NCBI GenBank assembly: GCA_032718475.1
Contig: JAUCBJ010007876.1
Span: 1 to 34,488, forward strand
From: Nemertoderma westbladi
Taxonomy: Eukaryota > Xenacoelomorpha > Nemertodermatida > Nemertodermatidae
Reading direction: 5' to 3'
Length of the DNA: 34,488 nt
Of this stretch, positions 9,617 through 18,853 are shown one piece after another. The notes beneath the pieces were generated by a model that was given only the letters and a program-made list of their open reading frames with translations, made no database searches and had not been told where the DNA came from. Both the position numbers and the translations under genes were made by a program. How positions within the stretch are numbered: position 1 is the first letter of the stretch; each line of letters begins with the position of its first letter.

Positions 9617-12133
9617 ACTACTACTATGATCGGCATGCTGCATTGCAGCTGCATTTTTAAGAATGCTGTGCCGGCTTGTCAACAAAATTGCACCGCCACA
9701 ACTCCCTATCACCCATGACATTTGCTAGATCATCCGCATCTTTAAGGCCAGTGTCCTTTAAGATGCGTCTCAAGAAAGTCATGGGCTGTCCACCATGCTT
9801 ATTCACTCCACGAGGCTGCCAAAGTACAAGATTATGCACTGGCTGGTCCTCACGGCGAAAGCAATGTCCTGCAAAGCGGAGGCGATTTTGTTCTAGTGTC
9901 AAGCTTGGGGGAACCAATGAGACACCTCCAATGTTATATAGTGTCTGGTTGGAGATGTGTGCATTGTACTTGACACAATGAACCCGGCGTAGCATTCTTG
10001 TGAATGTGCCATCCAGAGATTTGGTGTCCTCAGCAGTTAGAGCCCAGCATGGACTCCCGTAGAGGAGTACTGGAACTACTGCTGCTCTAAATAATCGGAC
10101 CTTAAGTTTCCGATTAATTCTCGGTGACTTCCAAATCCTGGAAAGCCTATTCAAGGCTGCCCATGCCTTTCCCTTACGTATTCGAAGGTCCTCACCTGAC
10201 TTCCGGATCCATGATCCCAGGTAACAGAAGTCGTCCACATGCTCAAGCATACCATCCTTTGAGCTTATGCTCATCCGATCAGAGACTTGCTGAGGACTTT
10301 CAAAGTTAACTGTCAGAATTTTGGTCTTTCTGGAGTTAATAAAAAGACCAACACTAGAAGCAGCATGTTCTAATGAGCTGAGGAGCCGTTGGACTCCCTC
10401 TAATGATTCTGATAGTACTCCTAAGTCATCAGCAAAGTCTAGATCAGTTAGGTACTTGCCAGGATTTCCTCGACTTCTGGAGCCAGTAGGTGGAGTTATC
10501 ATCACCCCATCATCATTATAATGATCTAAGGACATGCGTAGAACATAGTCAACCACAATAATGAACAAGAATGGTGCAAGTGTGTCTCCTTGGAGGACGC
10601 CCCATAACACTTCAAATGGTTCTGTGTCACCGTCAACAGTAGACACAAATGTTGTCGAACCATCGTATACTGATCTGATTGCTGCAATAATTTCATCAGG
10701 AATCCCATATAATGAAAGTATGCTGAACATACGTGAGCGAGAGACTGAATCAAAGGCCTTGAAGAAGTCAACAAAGATAACAGCCAGATGCCTGTCTTTC
10801 TTTTTTGATAACTCTTCAATTATCCTTCTAAGTGCCAAAATGGGCTCCATGGTCCCACGACCTTTTCGGAACCCATTCTGATTTCCACGGAGCAGTCTCT
10901 CAATGGGATCCCTGATGCGATTTAATAGAATCCTATTGTATAGCTTTGCAGCAATCGAGATCAATGAGATTCCCCGAAAAGAACCATAGAGTGTTAGGTT
11001 GCCCTTCTTGGGAACTGGCACCAACTTATTTGTTTTCATTTCTTGTGGGACTCTTGTTGTTCGGTACATGTCTACTATGATGGGATAGATGAGCTTTAAA
11101 CACTCAGGTATTTTAAAGACCTCAGGGGGAACACCATCTACTCCACTGGCACGATTGGTCTTAATGCTCTTTGCAGCAGCCTTCACTTCTGCAAAGGAGA
11201 TATTGCCAATGGGAATATCTGGGAGTACAGACTCAGACACTTTTACTTCTATAAAGTTATCAGGCAATACCCTGTCATTATTGAGGAGCTTTTCAAAGTG
11301 GGCTTTCCAACCATTGAGGCGATCGGCTGGTGATTCAGCCTTAACCTTGGTGGTTGGTTGGCTTTTCTGCCCAGTAAGCAAGTTGATCGATTTCCATGCC
11401 TGGGATGATTGCCTGCTGTCGTCATCATCATTGATGGCATCAACCTGTTGGTTTATTAGCTCCTGTAGATTAGCAGAGTACTGCCTGTTCAGGGACCTAG
11501 ATGCAGCCTTAACTGCATTCTTGGCCGCTGTAGTCTGTTTGAGTCGGGACTCTTTCTGCGCCTTATGAAGGTCATTTCGGCACTTCTGAATTTTGTTGTC
11601 AGTCCAGGGGGCCCTTTTCCTGTTTCGAGGGTATACAGGAACTGTTTCTGCAGCTGCTAACTTAACTGCTTCTGTAAAGGCAGTATAGCCCTCACAGTGA
11701 TCTGCCGCCTCAGAGGCAAGAGCCTTATACCTGTTGCTCAGCTGTAGTGTGAAGCTGGATCTCACACTTGGCTGTTGCAACAGAGAGGACCAGTCATGCC
11801 GCGGCAAGGCAGATTTCGTTGTTCTGCTAGCACGCAGACTAAGTCTTACCTTGGCCACAATAAGGCGGTGATCACTGGAGAAGGATCGAAGTGTAAATGC
11901 ATTACAGTCTTGTATAGAGCTCCTGTATTTCCTACGAAACAGAATATGGTCTATCTGGGACTTGTGGCCACTGGGTCCACTATGAGTCCATAGCTTTCCA
12001 GTTCGCTTCTTGAACTGGGTTCCAGCCGAAAACAATCCATTTCCAGAGATAAAATCCTGAAGATGGACAGAATTTCGGTTAACACTATTGCTATAGACCC
12101 AGGGCGATGTAGGATGTGGGATATATAGGCGAT
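9617..12133 (-). mobile_element. 5'-truncated LINE (RTE-like), copy A
   Basis: A minus-strand non-LTR retrotransposon running from inside the endonuclease domain to a 3' end of short (TAG)n-type repeats (plus-strand actactacta at 9614-9625). The 3' UTR is only about 40 bp beyond the stop. The 5' end is cut within the apurinic-type endonuclease, as incomplete target-primed reverse transcription often leaves it. A second copy of the same family lies at 13025-13669. The very short 3' UTR, simple-repeat tail and RT sequence suggest the RTE group; the clade call is from memory. Confidence 0.8.
9657..12035 (-). CDS. LINE endonuclease C-terminus + reverse transcriptase
   Basis: An uninterrupted frame of 792 codons that stays open upstream to about 12133, where the element is truncated. 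There is no true start codon: position 12035 is a TTG inside the endonuclease. The N-terminal 70 residues are the end of an APE endonuclease (GHKSQIDHILFRR, then SSDHRLIVAKVRL holding the SDH motif). A linker follows, then a reverse transcriptase from about 290 to 580: SGVDGVPPEVF, F-R-G-I-S-L-I-S, NGFRKGRGTMEPI, catalytic FVDFFKAFDSV, a LQGDTLAPFLF motif and FADD at 534-537. The C-terminal part ends in a conserved LINE region with RFAGHCFRR. The enzyme would nick target DNA and copy its own RNA, but this copy lacks the first part of the nuclease and any 5' promoter. The absence of stops indicates recent insertion. Confidence 0.85.
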   Translation of the reverse strand: MFSAGTQFKKRTGKLWTHSGPSGHKSQIDHILFRRKYRSSIQDCNAFTLRSFSSDHRLIVAKVRLSLRASRTTKSALPRHDWSSLLQQPSVRSSFTLQLSNRYKALASEAADHCEGYTAFTEAVKLAAAETVPVYPRNRKRAPWTDNKIQKCRNDLHKAQKESRLKQTTAAKNAVKAASRSLNRQYSANLQELINQQVDAINDDDDSRQSSQAWKSINLLTGQKSQPTTKVKAESPADRLNGWKAHFEKLLNNDRVLPDNFIEVKVSESVLPDIPIGNISFAEVKAAAKSIKTNRASGVDGVPPEVFKIPECLKLIYPIIVDMYRTTRVPQEMKTNKLVPVPKKGNLTLYGSFRGISLISIAAKLYNRILLNRIRDPIERLLRGNQNGFRKGRGTMEPILALRRIIEELSKKKDRHLAVIFVDFFKAFDSVSRSRMFSILSLYGIPDEIIAAIRSVYDGSTTFVSTVDGDTEPFEVLWGVLQGDTLAPFLFIIVVDYVLRMSLDHYNDDGVMITPPTGSRSRGNPGKYLTDLDFADDLGVLSESLEGVQRLLSSLEHAASSVGLFINSRKTKILTVNFESPQQVSDRMSISSKDGMLEHVDDFCYLGSWIRKSGEDLRIRKGKAWAALNRLSRIWKSPRINRKLKVRLFRAAVVPVLLYGSPCWALTAEDTKSLDGTFTRMLRRVHCVKYNAHISNQTLYNIGGVSLVPPSLTLEQNRLRFAGHCFRREDQPVHNLVLWQPRGVNKHGGQPMTFLRRILKDTGLKDADDLANVMGDRELWRCNFVDKPAQHS

Positions 12134-12169
12134 GTGGGATATACTGTAGTGTCGTTATTCAGGTACCTG

Positions 12170-12187
12170 CCCCCCCCCCCCCCCCCC
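12170..12187. repeat. C homopolymer run
   Basis: Eighteen consecutive C on the plus strand. Its exact length is unreliable in assemblies. Confidence 0.9.
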
Positions 12188-12669
12188 TGCCCCCAAATTT
12201 TTCTACAAATCTTAATGAGATTGCATGAAATTTGAAACAGAGTTAGTTTCACCTACATCCTCCATAGGCCTATTGGGTGAGCCAGAATATTTATATTTCG
12301 CTTTCATTCTTTAGCTATACAAGTGTTTGAAAAGGTTGTCTCCGTGGTTATTGCACCAGTACACCGCATGTATATTGTATGTTTATTATGTTATGTTATT
12401 ATGTTTAGTATGTTTAGTATGCTTATTAAGCATAATAAAACCCTAAAATAACTTACTGTTTTACACAAATCACCCATTTCCCCGTATGTTAGATTTGTGA
12501 TTATATCTAACAACTCTCAGTACGTAAGCAAATTTATATTATTCTTGTAACTTGCTAGGAATCAAACACTTATTTTTGGCCTTCCGATATACAGTAACTT
12601 CATTCTTAACACAACACAAATATACGGGGTGGTGATTTTGGGCCTTACAATATATGCCAAAAAATTGCT

Positions 12670-12838
12670 GTGAAACAAATTAGGAATATTTTTCTGATAA
12701 AATTTAGGAAAACTGAATTTTTTAAAAAGTTAGGAATATTTTTTCAAAAAAAATTAGATATATTTTTATTTAGAAAAATATCGAACCCGCGTCTCCCGAT
12801 AAACGTTCAGGTATGCTAACCACTACACCACGGAGGCT
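12670..12838 (-). mobile_element. tRNA-derived SINE, probable
   Basis: Read on the minus strand from 12838: GCCTCCG as a possible acceptor strand, an A box in GGTGTAGTGGTTAGC, an anticodon-like arm CCTGA/TCGGG that pairs over five bases (one wobble), and a B box GGGTTCGATA. The 3' T-stem strand and acceptor strand are replaced by T-rich sequence. An AT-rich body follows with two or more copies of TAGGAATATTTT. This is the structure of a tRNA-derived SINE rather than a tRNA gene. The 3' boundary is a guess. Confidence 0.6.
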
Positions 12839-13024
12839 CCTGCATCTTTCCGATTGATTTGCTATAGGTGGTAAGCTACCTTACGGTTGCTATTGAATAC
12901 AGTCCTCCTTACGGATGGATTTAATCTGTATTCTAATACAGTAGCAGTTATGACCTGTACTGCAAACAAATGTTATTGTATATGTGTTTAACATCCATAG
13001 ATTGTATAAATTATTAAGTAATTA

Positions 13025-13669
13025 CTACTACTAGGATCGGCATGCTGCATTGTAGCTGCATTCTTAAGAATGCTGTGCCGGCTTATCAACAAAATTGCAC
13101 CGCCACAACTCCCTATCACCCATGACATTTGCTAGATCATCCGCATCTTTAAGGCCAGTGTCCTTTAAGATGCGTCTCAAGAAAGTCATGGGCTGTCCAC
13201 CATGCTTATTCACACCATGAGGCTGCCAAAGTACAAGATTATGCACTGGCTGGTCCTCACGGCGAAAGCAATGTCCTGCAAAGCGGAGGCGATTTTGTTC
13301 TAGTGTCAAACTTGGGGGAACCAATGAGACACCTGCAATGTTATATAGTGTCTGGTTGGAGATGTGTGCATTGTACTTGACACAATGAACCCGGCGTAGC
13401 ATTCTTGTGAATGTGCCATCCAGAGATTTGGTGTCCTCATCAGTTAGAGCCCAGCATGGACTCCCGTAGAGGAGTACTGGAACTACTGCTGCTCTAAATA
13501 ATCTGACCTTAAGTTTCCGATTAATTCTCGGTGACTTCCAAATCCTGGAAAGCCTATTCAAGGCTGCCCATGCCTTTCCCTTACGTATTCGAAGGTCCTC
13601 ACCTGACTTCCGGATCCATGATCCCAGGTAACAGAAGTCGTCCACATGCTCAAGCATACCAAGCATACC
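13025..13669 (-). mobile_element. Short 5'-truncated LINE (RTE-like), copy B
   Basis: About 645 bp that matches the 3' end of copy A (roughly 9617-10253) with only about nine differences by eye. It ends 3' in the same (TAG)n-type repeat and is flanked by a perfect 17-bp TSD. At the truncated 5' end, the last element bases are duplicated (caagcatacc followed by aagcatacca), a 10-bp junction repeat absent from copy A. The two copies share orientation and lie 0.9 kb apart, but the separate TSD shows that copy B was an independent insertion. Confidence 0.95.
13064..13666 (-). pseudogene. LINE RT C-terminal fragment
   Basis: A 200-codon open frame that equals the C-terminal 198 or so residues of the copy A protein, with a handful of substitutions (for example A to D in the ALT(A/D)EDTK stretch and G to A near the YNI(G/A)GV stretch). 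It begins after the reverse-transcriptase FADD motif, so it has no catalytic site and no own start codon. The frame is open only because the insertion is recent. It is a dead-on-arrival fragment, not a gene. Confidence 0.9.
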
Positions 13670-14045
13670 AAATTATTAAGTAATTAAACAGGACTAAGGA
13701 TGATCCAACTCTATAGCAAATGGAGCGGCGGGGAATTCGCCACCAGCGGGGATCGAAACATATAAATAAAACATATAAACATATAAATTAATGTGTTATA
13801 TGTGGTTATATGGATCGCACCACGTATAATTTGATTTGATTTTTTTTTACGTCAACAACAAATTATATGCACTAAACAGATAAAATCGCAATGTAAAGCG
13901 AAAAAACGATGAGAAACAACAATGAATATTATATAACTATGCATAGTAGTGTACTGTACATACCTATATGGAACGGTAACATGAGAAATGTTGCACAATT
14001 GCATTAGTTTTAAAACAATGGGTCTCAACTTCACAAGCGTACAGT

Positions 14046-14193
14046 AGGTAAAATATAATTAATGTAATGTCCAGTATAAACAAGAAGGATATCGTATGTA
14101 GTGAATATAAATGTAAATATGTATGTAAATACTGTACGAGTGTAAATATAATTAATGTAACGTACTGTAAAAACAAGAAGGATAGCGTATGTA
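14046..14193. repeat. Two-copy direct repeat, about 54 bp units
   Basis: The unit at 14046-14101 (gtaaaatataattaatgtaa...gaaggatatcgtatgtag) recurs at 14141-14193 (gtaaatataattaatgtaa...gaaggatagcgtatgtag) with a few changes, offset about 93 bp. Role unknown. Confidence 0.75.
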
Positions 14194-14302
14194 GAGACGT
14201 GTGGATGGCCTCTTGAGGTTTCACCTCGTTTCCATGAGGGTCCAGAATAAGACTCGAGTTAAGTAAATATCTATGAATATAATTAGCGGTAAGTATATAA
14301 AA

Positions 14303-14402
14303 GAGTAAAAAAGCAGATAAAATTGAATTAAATGTAGGTACTGTGGTTTATCAAGAGTAAAAAAAAAACAGATAAAATTGAAATAAAAGGTAGACACTGT
14401 AC
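14303..14402. repeat. Two-copy direct repeat, about 50 bp units
   Basis: agagtaaaaaagcagataaa and a similar copy about 52 bp further on, each followed by attgaa(t/a)taaa... and ...actgt. It could be the repetitive 3' terminus of the CR1-type LINE (inference). Confidence 0.7.
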
Positions 14403-14589
14403 AGTACATTCTGTAGATGGGTTGGAACCATAGAACGTAAGTATTGTGTGAACGAAGGTCTAAGCCTGAGTTAATAACAAGAGTAGTATATATTATAAAT
14501 CTAAAATACGTTAAAAATTAAATAAATAGAGAGATATTATCGTATCGGTCGGTCTAAAATTCGTTATAAATTAAATATAGAGAAAGACG

Positions 14590-15289
14590 GATGAGTCGTC
14601 ATCTTCGATCTTAGTCAGTAAGTAGTCCTTCAGTTTATGTTTAAATGTTACCAATGAAGAGATAGTTTGGGACCATAGAAACTGAAAATGGTCTGTCCAT
14701 AAATTGTCTTCCGATCGGGAATCAATGCCCTATCTTGAGAAGAGCGGAGACCGCTTCGTCCTTCATTGACAGTATGACCATGTCGTTCATGTACTCTGGC
14801 GAGAGGCAGTTTCTGACTCTAAATATGTGTGATAAAATTACTGATTACACTCGCTCGCGGAGGGGAAGCCAGTTGATTGCAACATAATGTGTAGCGATGG
14901 ATACGAGGGCCGCAACATAATGTGTAGCGATGGATACGAGGGCCAAGACCCAGGCAGAAACGGATGCATTTTCTTCGAAGGGCTTCAACATTAGTTCGAA
15001 ATTTCTTTGTGATGGTGAAAAACCAAGTGGAAGCAGCATAGTCAATGTGTGGCTGGATGAGTGAGTTGCAAAGTAGTCGTCTAAGGGAGCGGTCGAGGAT
15101 GGCACCATGTTGATGAAGGAAGCGTAGACGCGAGTTACCCTTTTTTAATACTCTAAGCACAATTTCCATACAAGAAAGGGATTAATTTAAGGTGGCTCCT
15201 AGGTAGGTTACTGCTTTCTTTGTAGATATACGGTTTCCATTGCAGTATACCTCTAAGGGATACGGTGCAGCTGCTAATCTCCGATGAGT
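14590..15289 (-). pseudogene. Decayed C-terminal region of CR1 ORF2
   Basis: This is the continuation of ORF2 after its first stop. The same frame carries on past an in-frame TGA (15290-15292) and, about 41 codons later, a TAA. It then reads the typical post-RT segment: LKKGNSRLRFLHQH, LCNSLIQPHIDYAASTW, RRKCIRFCLGLG. A 33-bp tandem duplication at about 14879-14945 repeats eleven residues. The matching sequence then moves to another frame (NWLPLRERV), and again further down, so at least two indels are present. The last recognisable piece, a T-F-K-x-K-L-K-D-Y-L-like tail, lies near 14600-14660. The element therefore cannot make a full RT. Confidence 0.75.
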
Positions 15290-17596
15290 TCAAAATAAAA
15301 TACATTCGGTTTTCTCAAAGTTAATACTCAGTCTGTTGTCAAGGCACCAGTCTGATACTTTGTTCATGGTGGAAGATAGTGTTGACGATATTGCCTGAAC
15401 ACAGCTATTGGCAGTGAGGAGACCAACATCATCGGCAAATTTAGGGGGCAGGATGGAATCGTCATAGGTTGGAGTTGCTACAGGGGAGGAGTCTGGGATC
15501 GAACAGGCTGAGCGACAGACGTCTTTACTGTTCATGGATGAAGGTAATATTTGGTCAAAGTCGTTAGTTGCTAAACCAAATAACAATACTGCCAATATTG
15601 CGCCTTGAGGCACACCATCATCGACTACCTGTGGAGTTGAAGTAGCAGTACCAATGTCGACGTATTGCATCCGACCGTTTAGGTACGATTTAAACCAATT
15701 CTGTGTAGCTGGGTCGGCACCTATAGCTCTCAGTTTTTGTATTATGATGCCATGGTTTAGAGTATCAAACGCTTTGCGAAAATCAATCAGTATCATACCA
15801 GTTAGTAGGCCATGGTCGATTGCTTCTCTGATGTAGTTATCAACCAATAAGAGTGTTGTATCAGTGGAGAACATAGGTCGAAATCCAGACTGGAACTTAT
15901 TCATAAGGTGTTTTGAAGTTACATAGAAAAACATTTGGTCATATGCAATGCGTTCAAGTATTTTCGACAGTATTGGAAGGTTGGAAAGGGGCCTGTTATT
16001 ACCGCTGATTATCACTGGACCTTTTTTATGGGCAGGGACTACACGAGCTATTTTATAGTTATCAGGAAAGATTGAAGATGAGATAGACAAGTTGACTAAG
16101 TGGGTAAACGGTTTTATCAGCGCAATTGCCCCATCACTGATTATGCGTGAAGGGATACCATCAGGGCCTCCAGCTTTACAGGGGTCAATCTTAGAGAATA
16201 TTTTGGCAACGTCATCCTCTTCAACTGGGTGCAAGCTGAACGCGTTCTCCGTTACTCCGAGTCCCTTGTAGTATTCCAATGTAGATTCAAAGCCATAACG
16301 GCCTGGTGGTTTAGGCATTGCTGATACTAGTTCTTTTGCAATATTAGTGAAGTAGGTATTGAGGTGCTCGCAGACTTTCGATGGATCATGTGAAATTTCG
16401 CCATCAATTAAAAGGCTTTTAGTGGTTGTCTTGGAGTGGGCTCCTTGCTTTCTAGTAGGAGGACCGATAGTCTTAAGAACTTTCCACAGTTTCTTGCTAT
16501 CACCAGTTGCATTTTTCAATTGTAGACTAATGTACGATACCTTTTTACATTTTATGAGGTTGGTTGCTTTGTTTCTTAGGACTCTAAAGGCCTCCTGGTT
16601 TAGGAGTGTTCTTTCATTGTGGAATTTGAGAGAGGCTCTATTGCGGGCGATGATTGCGTCTTTCACCTCCCTATCAACCCATGGTTGTGAGAAAGATTTT
16701 ATGCGGCATTTCCGAAAAGGAGCAATTTCATCTAAAATACTTGTTAACACATTATCCACTATGGTTGCTGCAGTATTGACATCTGTTGTATATGGCAAAT
16801 CTTGTAGGGATGTATTATTTGTCAGTTTTTCGAGCAATATCTCTTTGGAGTAAGTTGAGTAAGAACGGCAGTTACTAGTCAGGGGAATAGCTGGTTTTGG
16901 TTTTTGTCTTTTTCTTGTAACAAAAATTATGTAGTGGTCACTTAGACGTTCCTTAATAACTCCACTGCTTGTAATCATATTTGGTTGCGAAACAAAGGCA
17001 TGGTCAATTAATGTGGCTGTAGAAGCTGTGACCCGAGTTGCTTCAGTTATTAACTGGCAGAGACCAAGTGCATTGGTGAAGCTGTATAGGCTTTGCAGGA
17101 GGCCATCGATAGCAAGGAGGGGTGGTATGCATTTGTAGTTACCTAACAGGTCTATGTTAGTATCCCCCAGAATGATTATCTCACCGTATTTTGAGGTATC
17201 GCCAAGGAATGAGACCAGATTGTCAAACATATTTTTGTCACTGTCGGGTCGGTATACCACACCAAGCAGAATTGTCTTTGTGCTAGGTAATGATAGTTCA
17301 CCAAATAGAACCTCAGATGTGCAATTGTAACTCCATTCTAGAACATCAAATACAAGACTTGAGTTGATATAGATAGCGACTCCACCTCCATTTCTATTCC
17401 TATCGCGCCGAAAGATATTATATCCAGGAATACCAATTTCGGCATTAGTGATAGAATCATCAAGCCATGACTCAGAAATCATGAGAATATCAATTGAGCC
17501 TGGTTCTAATATACATTTTAGTTCGGGAATCATAGGAAGCAAGCTGCGTATATTAGCATGGGCTACATGGACTCCCCTGGAGTCAAACTGACTCAA
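15290..17596 (-). CDS. CR1-type ORF2: endonuclease + reverse transcriptase (truncated)
   Basis: 768 codons from the TTG at 17596, ending at a TGA that is premature for the family. The frame is in fact open back to the ORF1 stop (17657-17659), and the first in-frame ATG lies inside the endonuclease domain, so the start is not a normal ATG. The endonuclease (about 10-225) has all usual catalytic landmarks: ANIRS (N14), SESWL (E42), VYRPDS, GDTNID (D145, N147), T-x-x-L-I-D-H-A (D198) and SDH (219-221). The reverse transcriptase (about 470-740) has KAGGPDGIP, FQSGFRP, LIDFRKAFDT (D605), GVPQG (661-665) and FADD (720-723), with an unusually long insert of about 40 residues before FADD. It would nick DNA and prime cDNA synthesis. 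The C-terminal segment is broken, so activity is doubtful. Confidence 0.85.
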   Translation of the reverse strand: MSQFDSRGVHVAHANIRSLLPMIPELKCILEPGSIDILMISESWLDDSITNAEIGIPGYNIFRRDRNRNGGGVAIYINSSLVFDVLEWSYNCTSEVLFGELSLPSTKTILLGVVYRPDSDKNMFDNLVSFLGDTSKYGEIIILGDTNIDLLGNYKCIPPLLAIDGLLQSLYSFTNALGLCQLITEATRVTASTATLIDHAFVSQPNMITSSGVIKERLSDHYIIFVTRKRQKPKPAIPLTSNCRSYSTYSKEILLEKLTNNTSLQDLPYTTDVNTAATIVDNVLTSILDEIAPFRKCRIKSFSQPWVDREVKDAIIARNRASLKFHNERTLLNQEAFRVLRNKATNLIKCKKVSYISLQLKNATGDSKKLWKVLKTIGPPTRKQGAHSKTTTKSLLIDGEISHDPSKVCEHLNTYFTNIAKELVSAMPKPPGRYGFESTLEYYKGLGVTENAFSLHPVEEDDVAKIFSKIDPCKAGGPDGIPSRIISDGAIALIKPFTHLVNLSISSSIFPDNYKIARVVPAHKKGPVIISGNNRPLSNLPILSKILERIAYDQMFFYVTSKHLMNKFQSGFRPMFSTDTTLLLVDNYIREAIDHGLLTGMILIDFRKAFDTLNHGIIIQKLRAIGADPATQNWFKSYLNGRMQYVDIGTATSTPQVVDDGVPQGAILAVLLFGLATNDFDQILPSSMNSKDVCRSACSIPDSSPVATPTYDDSILPPKFADDVGLLTANSCVQAISSTLSSTMNKVSDWCLDNRLSINFEKTECILF

Positions 17597-17656
17597 CCAT
17601 TCATAGAGAGGAGGATAAGGAGAATCTTTTGGGTCAACATAGTGGCGCGGTGATAG

Positions 17657-18853
17657 TCAATCTAAAATATCAAATGGGTTTTGTGGACTTCCATTTGCAG
17701 CTGTTGTTTGGAGGTGTTGCCGTCTTGAGAATTGTTCACGACGCTTGACTCGTTGTTTATATGCAAGTTGTCGCTCGAACTCGGATAAGTCTCTATTGAA
17801 ATATATACGCTCTTGATTGACAGTAAAGTACCGTTTTGCAATTAAGTTAGATGCATCAGCCTCGGTGTTAAATGATAGTAATACAGGTCGAGACCGTCCA
17901 TCATCCCTTTTCTTACCAAGACGTGTAATTGTTCGGAAGTGTAGCTTCTCGCCTAGAGCTTTCTCGAGAAAAGCACTGTCACAATGATGTTGATCTTCCA
18001 TGTTGCTCCCTGATAGGTCACCAGGCATTTTATTGATAATGACATTGAACTTCCTCATTGCATTTTGCTTGATAATTTTTTCAACTCCAGCTGCATTGAA
18101 TTCTCTGGTGATGTTTGTAGGGTTGGAAATTTTGTCGTTGATCGTCTTTAATTCTTCACAGTTTTTCTTTACCATGTCTGCCCATGTTGGGGTACAGTCA
18201 GATGGCTTTAATTCATGTACAATTGCTGAAAGATCATCCATACGACGAGTTGAGTCGACCTTGAAAGCGTCAGTATTTTCAAACCTGTATTGTAGTTCGG
18301 CCAGTTTATTTGTTGTCGCAACTTGGAATGAATCAATCTTATTTGTTAAGGTTGCATCGAGTTCATTTATTGTTGAAGTAAGTTGTGATGTATCGTTGCG
18401 AACATCATTCGTTAAGTTTCTCAGATGGACTAGTTGTTTCGATAGGTTGCTGTTGTCTATCAGTAGGGTAGCTTGATCAGCTTCCAACTTTTCAATCTTT
18501 TGAGCAGAACACACACCGCAAAGAAAGTTTTGTGAGGATATGTCAAGCTCAACAGCCACCTGCGTTTCAATTTCAGTCCAGGTAATTTGGCAGATGGAGC
18601 ATTCAATCTTTGTGGTGATCCATTCTCTCGGTTTTGCTTTTTTCCTCTGCGATACTGTGGAAATTGTGTTCGCAGATGCACAGTAACCATCAGTAGATGT
18701 CCGTTGGGACATTGTGTTATTTTGTTTGGTTTTATTGGTGGTGTTCCCAGCCGAAGTTCGCGTTGCTGTAGATTTTGACGAACCGATTAGGGATACTCTT
18801 CTGTTGCTTGGAGAGCTGGTCTGCCTATCAATTGTGGCACTGGCAGTCGACAT
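17657..18853 (-). CDS. CR1-type ORF1 protein (zinc, coiled coil, RRM-like)
   Basis: 398 codons from the first in-frame ATG (18853). An in-frame TTG 14 codons upstream is not a likely start. Ser/Thr-rich N-terminus, then a C-x2-C...C-x2-C zinc motif at about 85-115 (ECSICQ...LCGVCSAQ), resembling the PHD/esterase-type fingers of CR1 ORF1 proteins. A heptad-rich region, probably coiled coil, spans about 118-210. An RRM-like domain at about 265-345 (RKFNVIINKMPGD, then RTITRLGKKR and RPVLLSF) precedes a basic C-terminal tail. Such proteins bind element RNA and multimerise in the ribonucleoprotein. The frame has no stops or frameshifts. It ends in a TGA followed by CTA, and ORF2 continues in exactly the same frame. 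Confidence 0.85.
   Translation of the reverse strand: MSTASATIDRQTSSPSNRRVSLIGSSKSTATRTSAGNTTNKTKQNNTMSQRTSTDGYCASANTISTVSQRKKAKPREWITTKIECSICQITWTEIETQVAVELDISSQNFLCGVCSAQKIEKLEADQATLLIDNSNLSKQLVHLRNLTNDVRNDTSQLTSTINELDATLTNKIDSFQVATTNKLAELQYRFENTDAFKVDSTRRMDDLSAIVHELKPSDCTPTWADMVKKNCEELKTINDKISNPTNITREFNAAGVEKIIKQNAMRKFNVIINKMPGDLSGSNMEDQHHCDSAFLEKALGEKLHFRTITRLGKKRDDGRSRPVLLSFNTEADASNLIAKRYFTVNQERIYFNRDLSEFERQLAYKQRVKRREQFSRRQHLQTTAANGSPQNPFDILD

Larger units (their letters stand above)
9605..12145. repeat. Probable 12-bp target-site duplication pair
   Basis: gtgggatatact occurs at 9605-9616, next to the LINE 3' end, and at 12134-12145, beyond its 5' truncation point. Related GATGTGGGATAT units also lie at 12112-12140, so part of the match could be local repetition. 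I rate it likely rather than certain. Confidence 0.6.
12146..13007. other. Non-coding stretch with SINE head
   Basis: No gene is recognised. It holds a run of 18 C (12170-12187), a tRNA-like SINE head on the minus strand (12775-12838), and AT-rich sequence with repeated TTAGGAATATTTT units (12670-12760) that may be that SINE's body. Confidence 0.6.
13008..13686. repeat. 17-bp target-site duplication pair
   Basis: aaattattaagtaatta is present at 13008-13024 and again at 13670-13686, perfectly conserved, and flanks the short LINE copy. This is direct proof of insertion. Confidence 0.95.
13687..14445. other. Non-coding repeat-bearing stretch
   Basis: No gene is recognised. It contains two pairs of diverged direct repeats (14046-14193 and 14303-14402), AT-rich and possibly part of, or adjacent to, the 3' tail of the CR1-type element that follows. 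Small open frames here have no motif. Confidence 0.5.

Noticed and set aside
11089-11568. 159-codon plus-strand ORF
   Set aside because: Antisense shadow of the LINE reverse-transcriptase frame.
16359-16853. 164-codon plus-strand ORF
   Set aside because: Antisense shadow of the CR1-type ORF2.
18000-18476. 158-codon plus-strand ORF
   Set aside because: Antisense shadow of the CR1-type ORF1.
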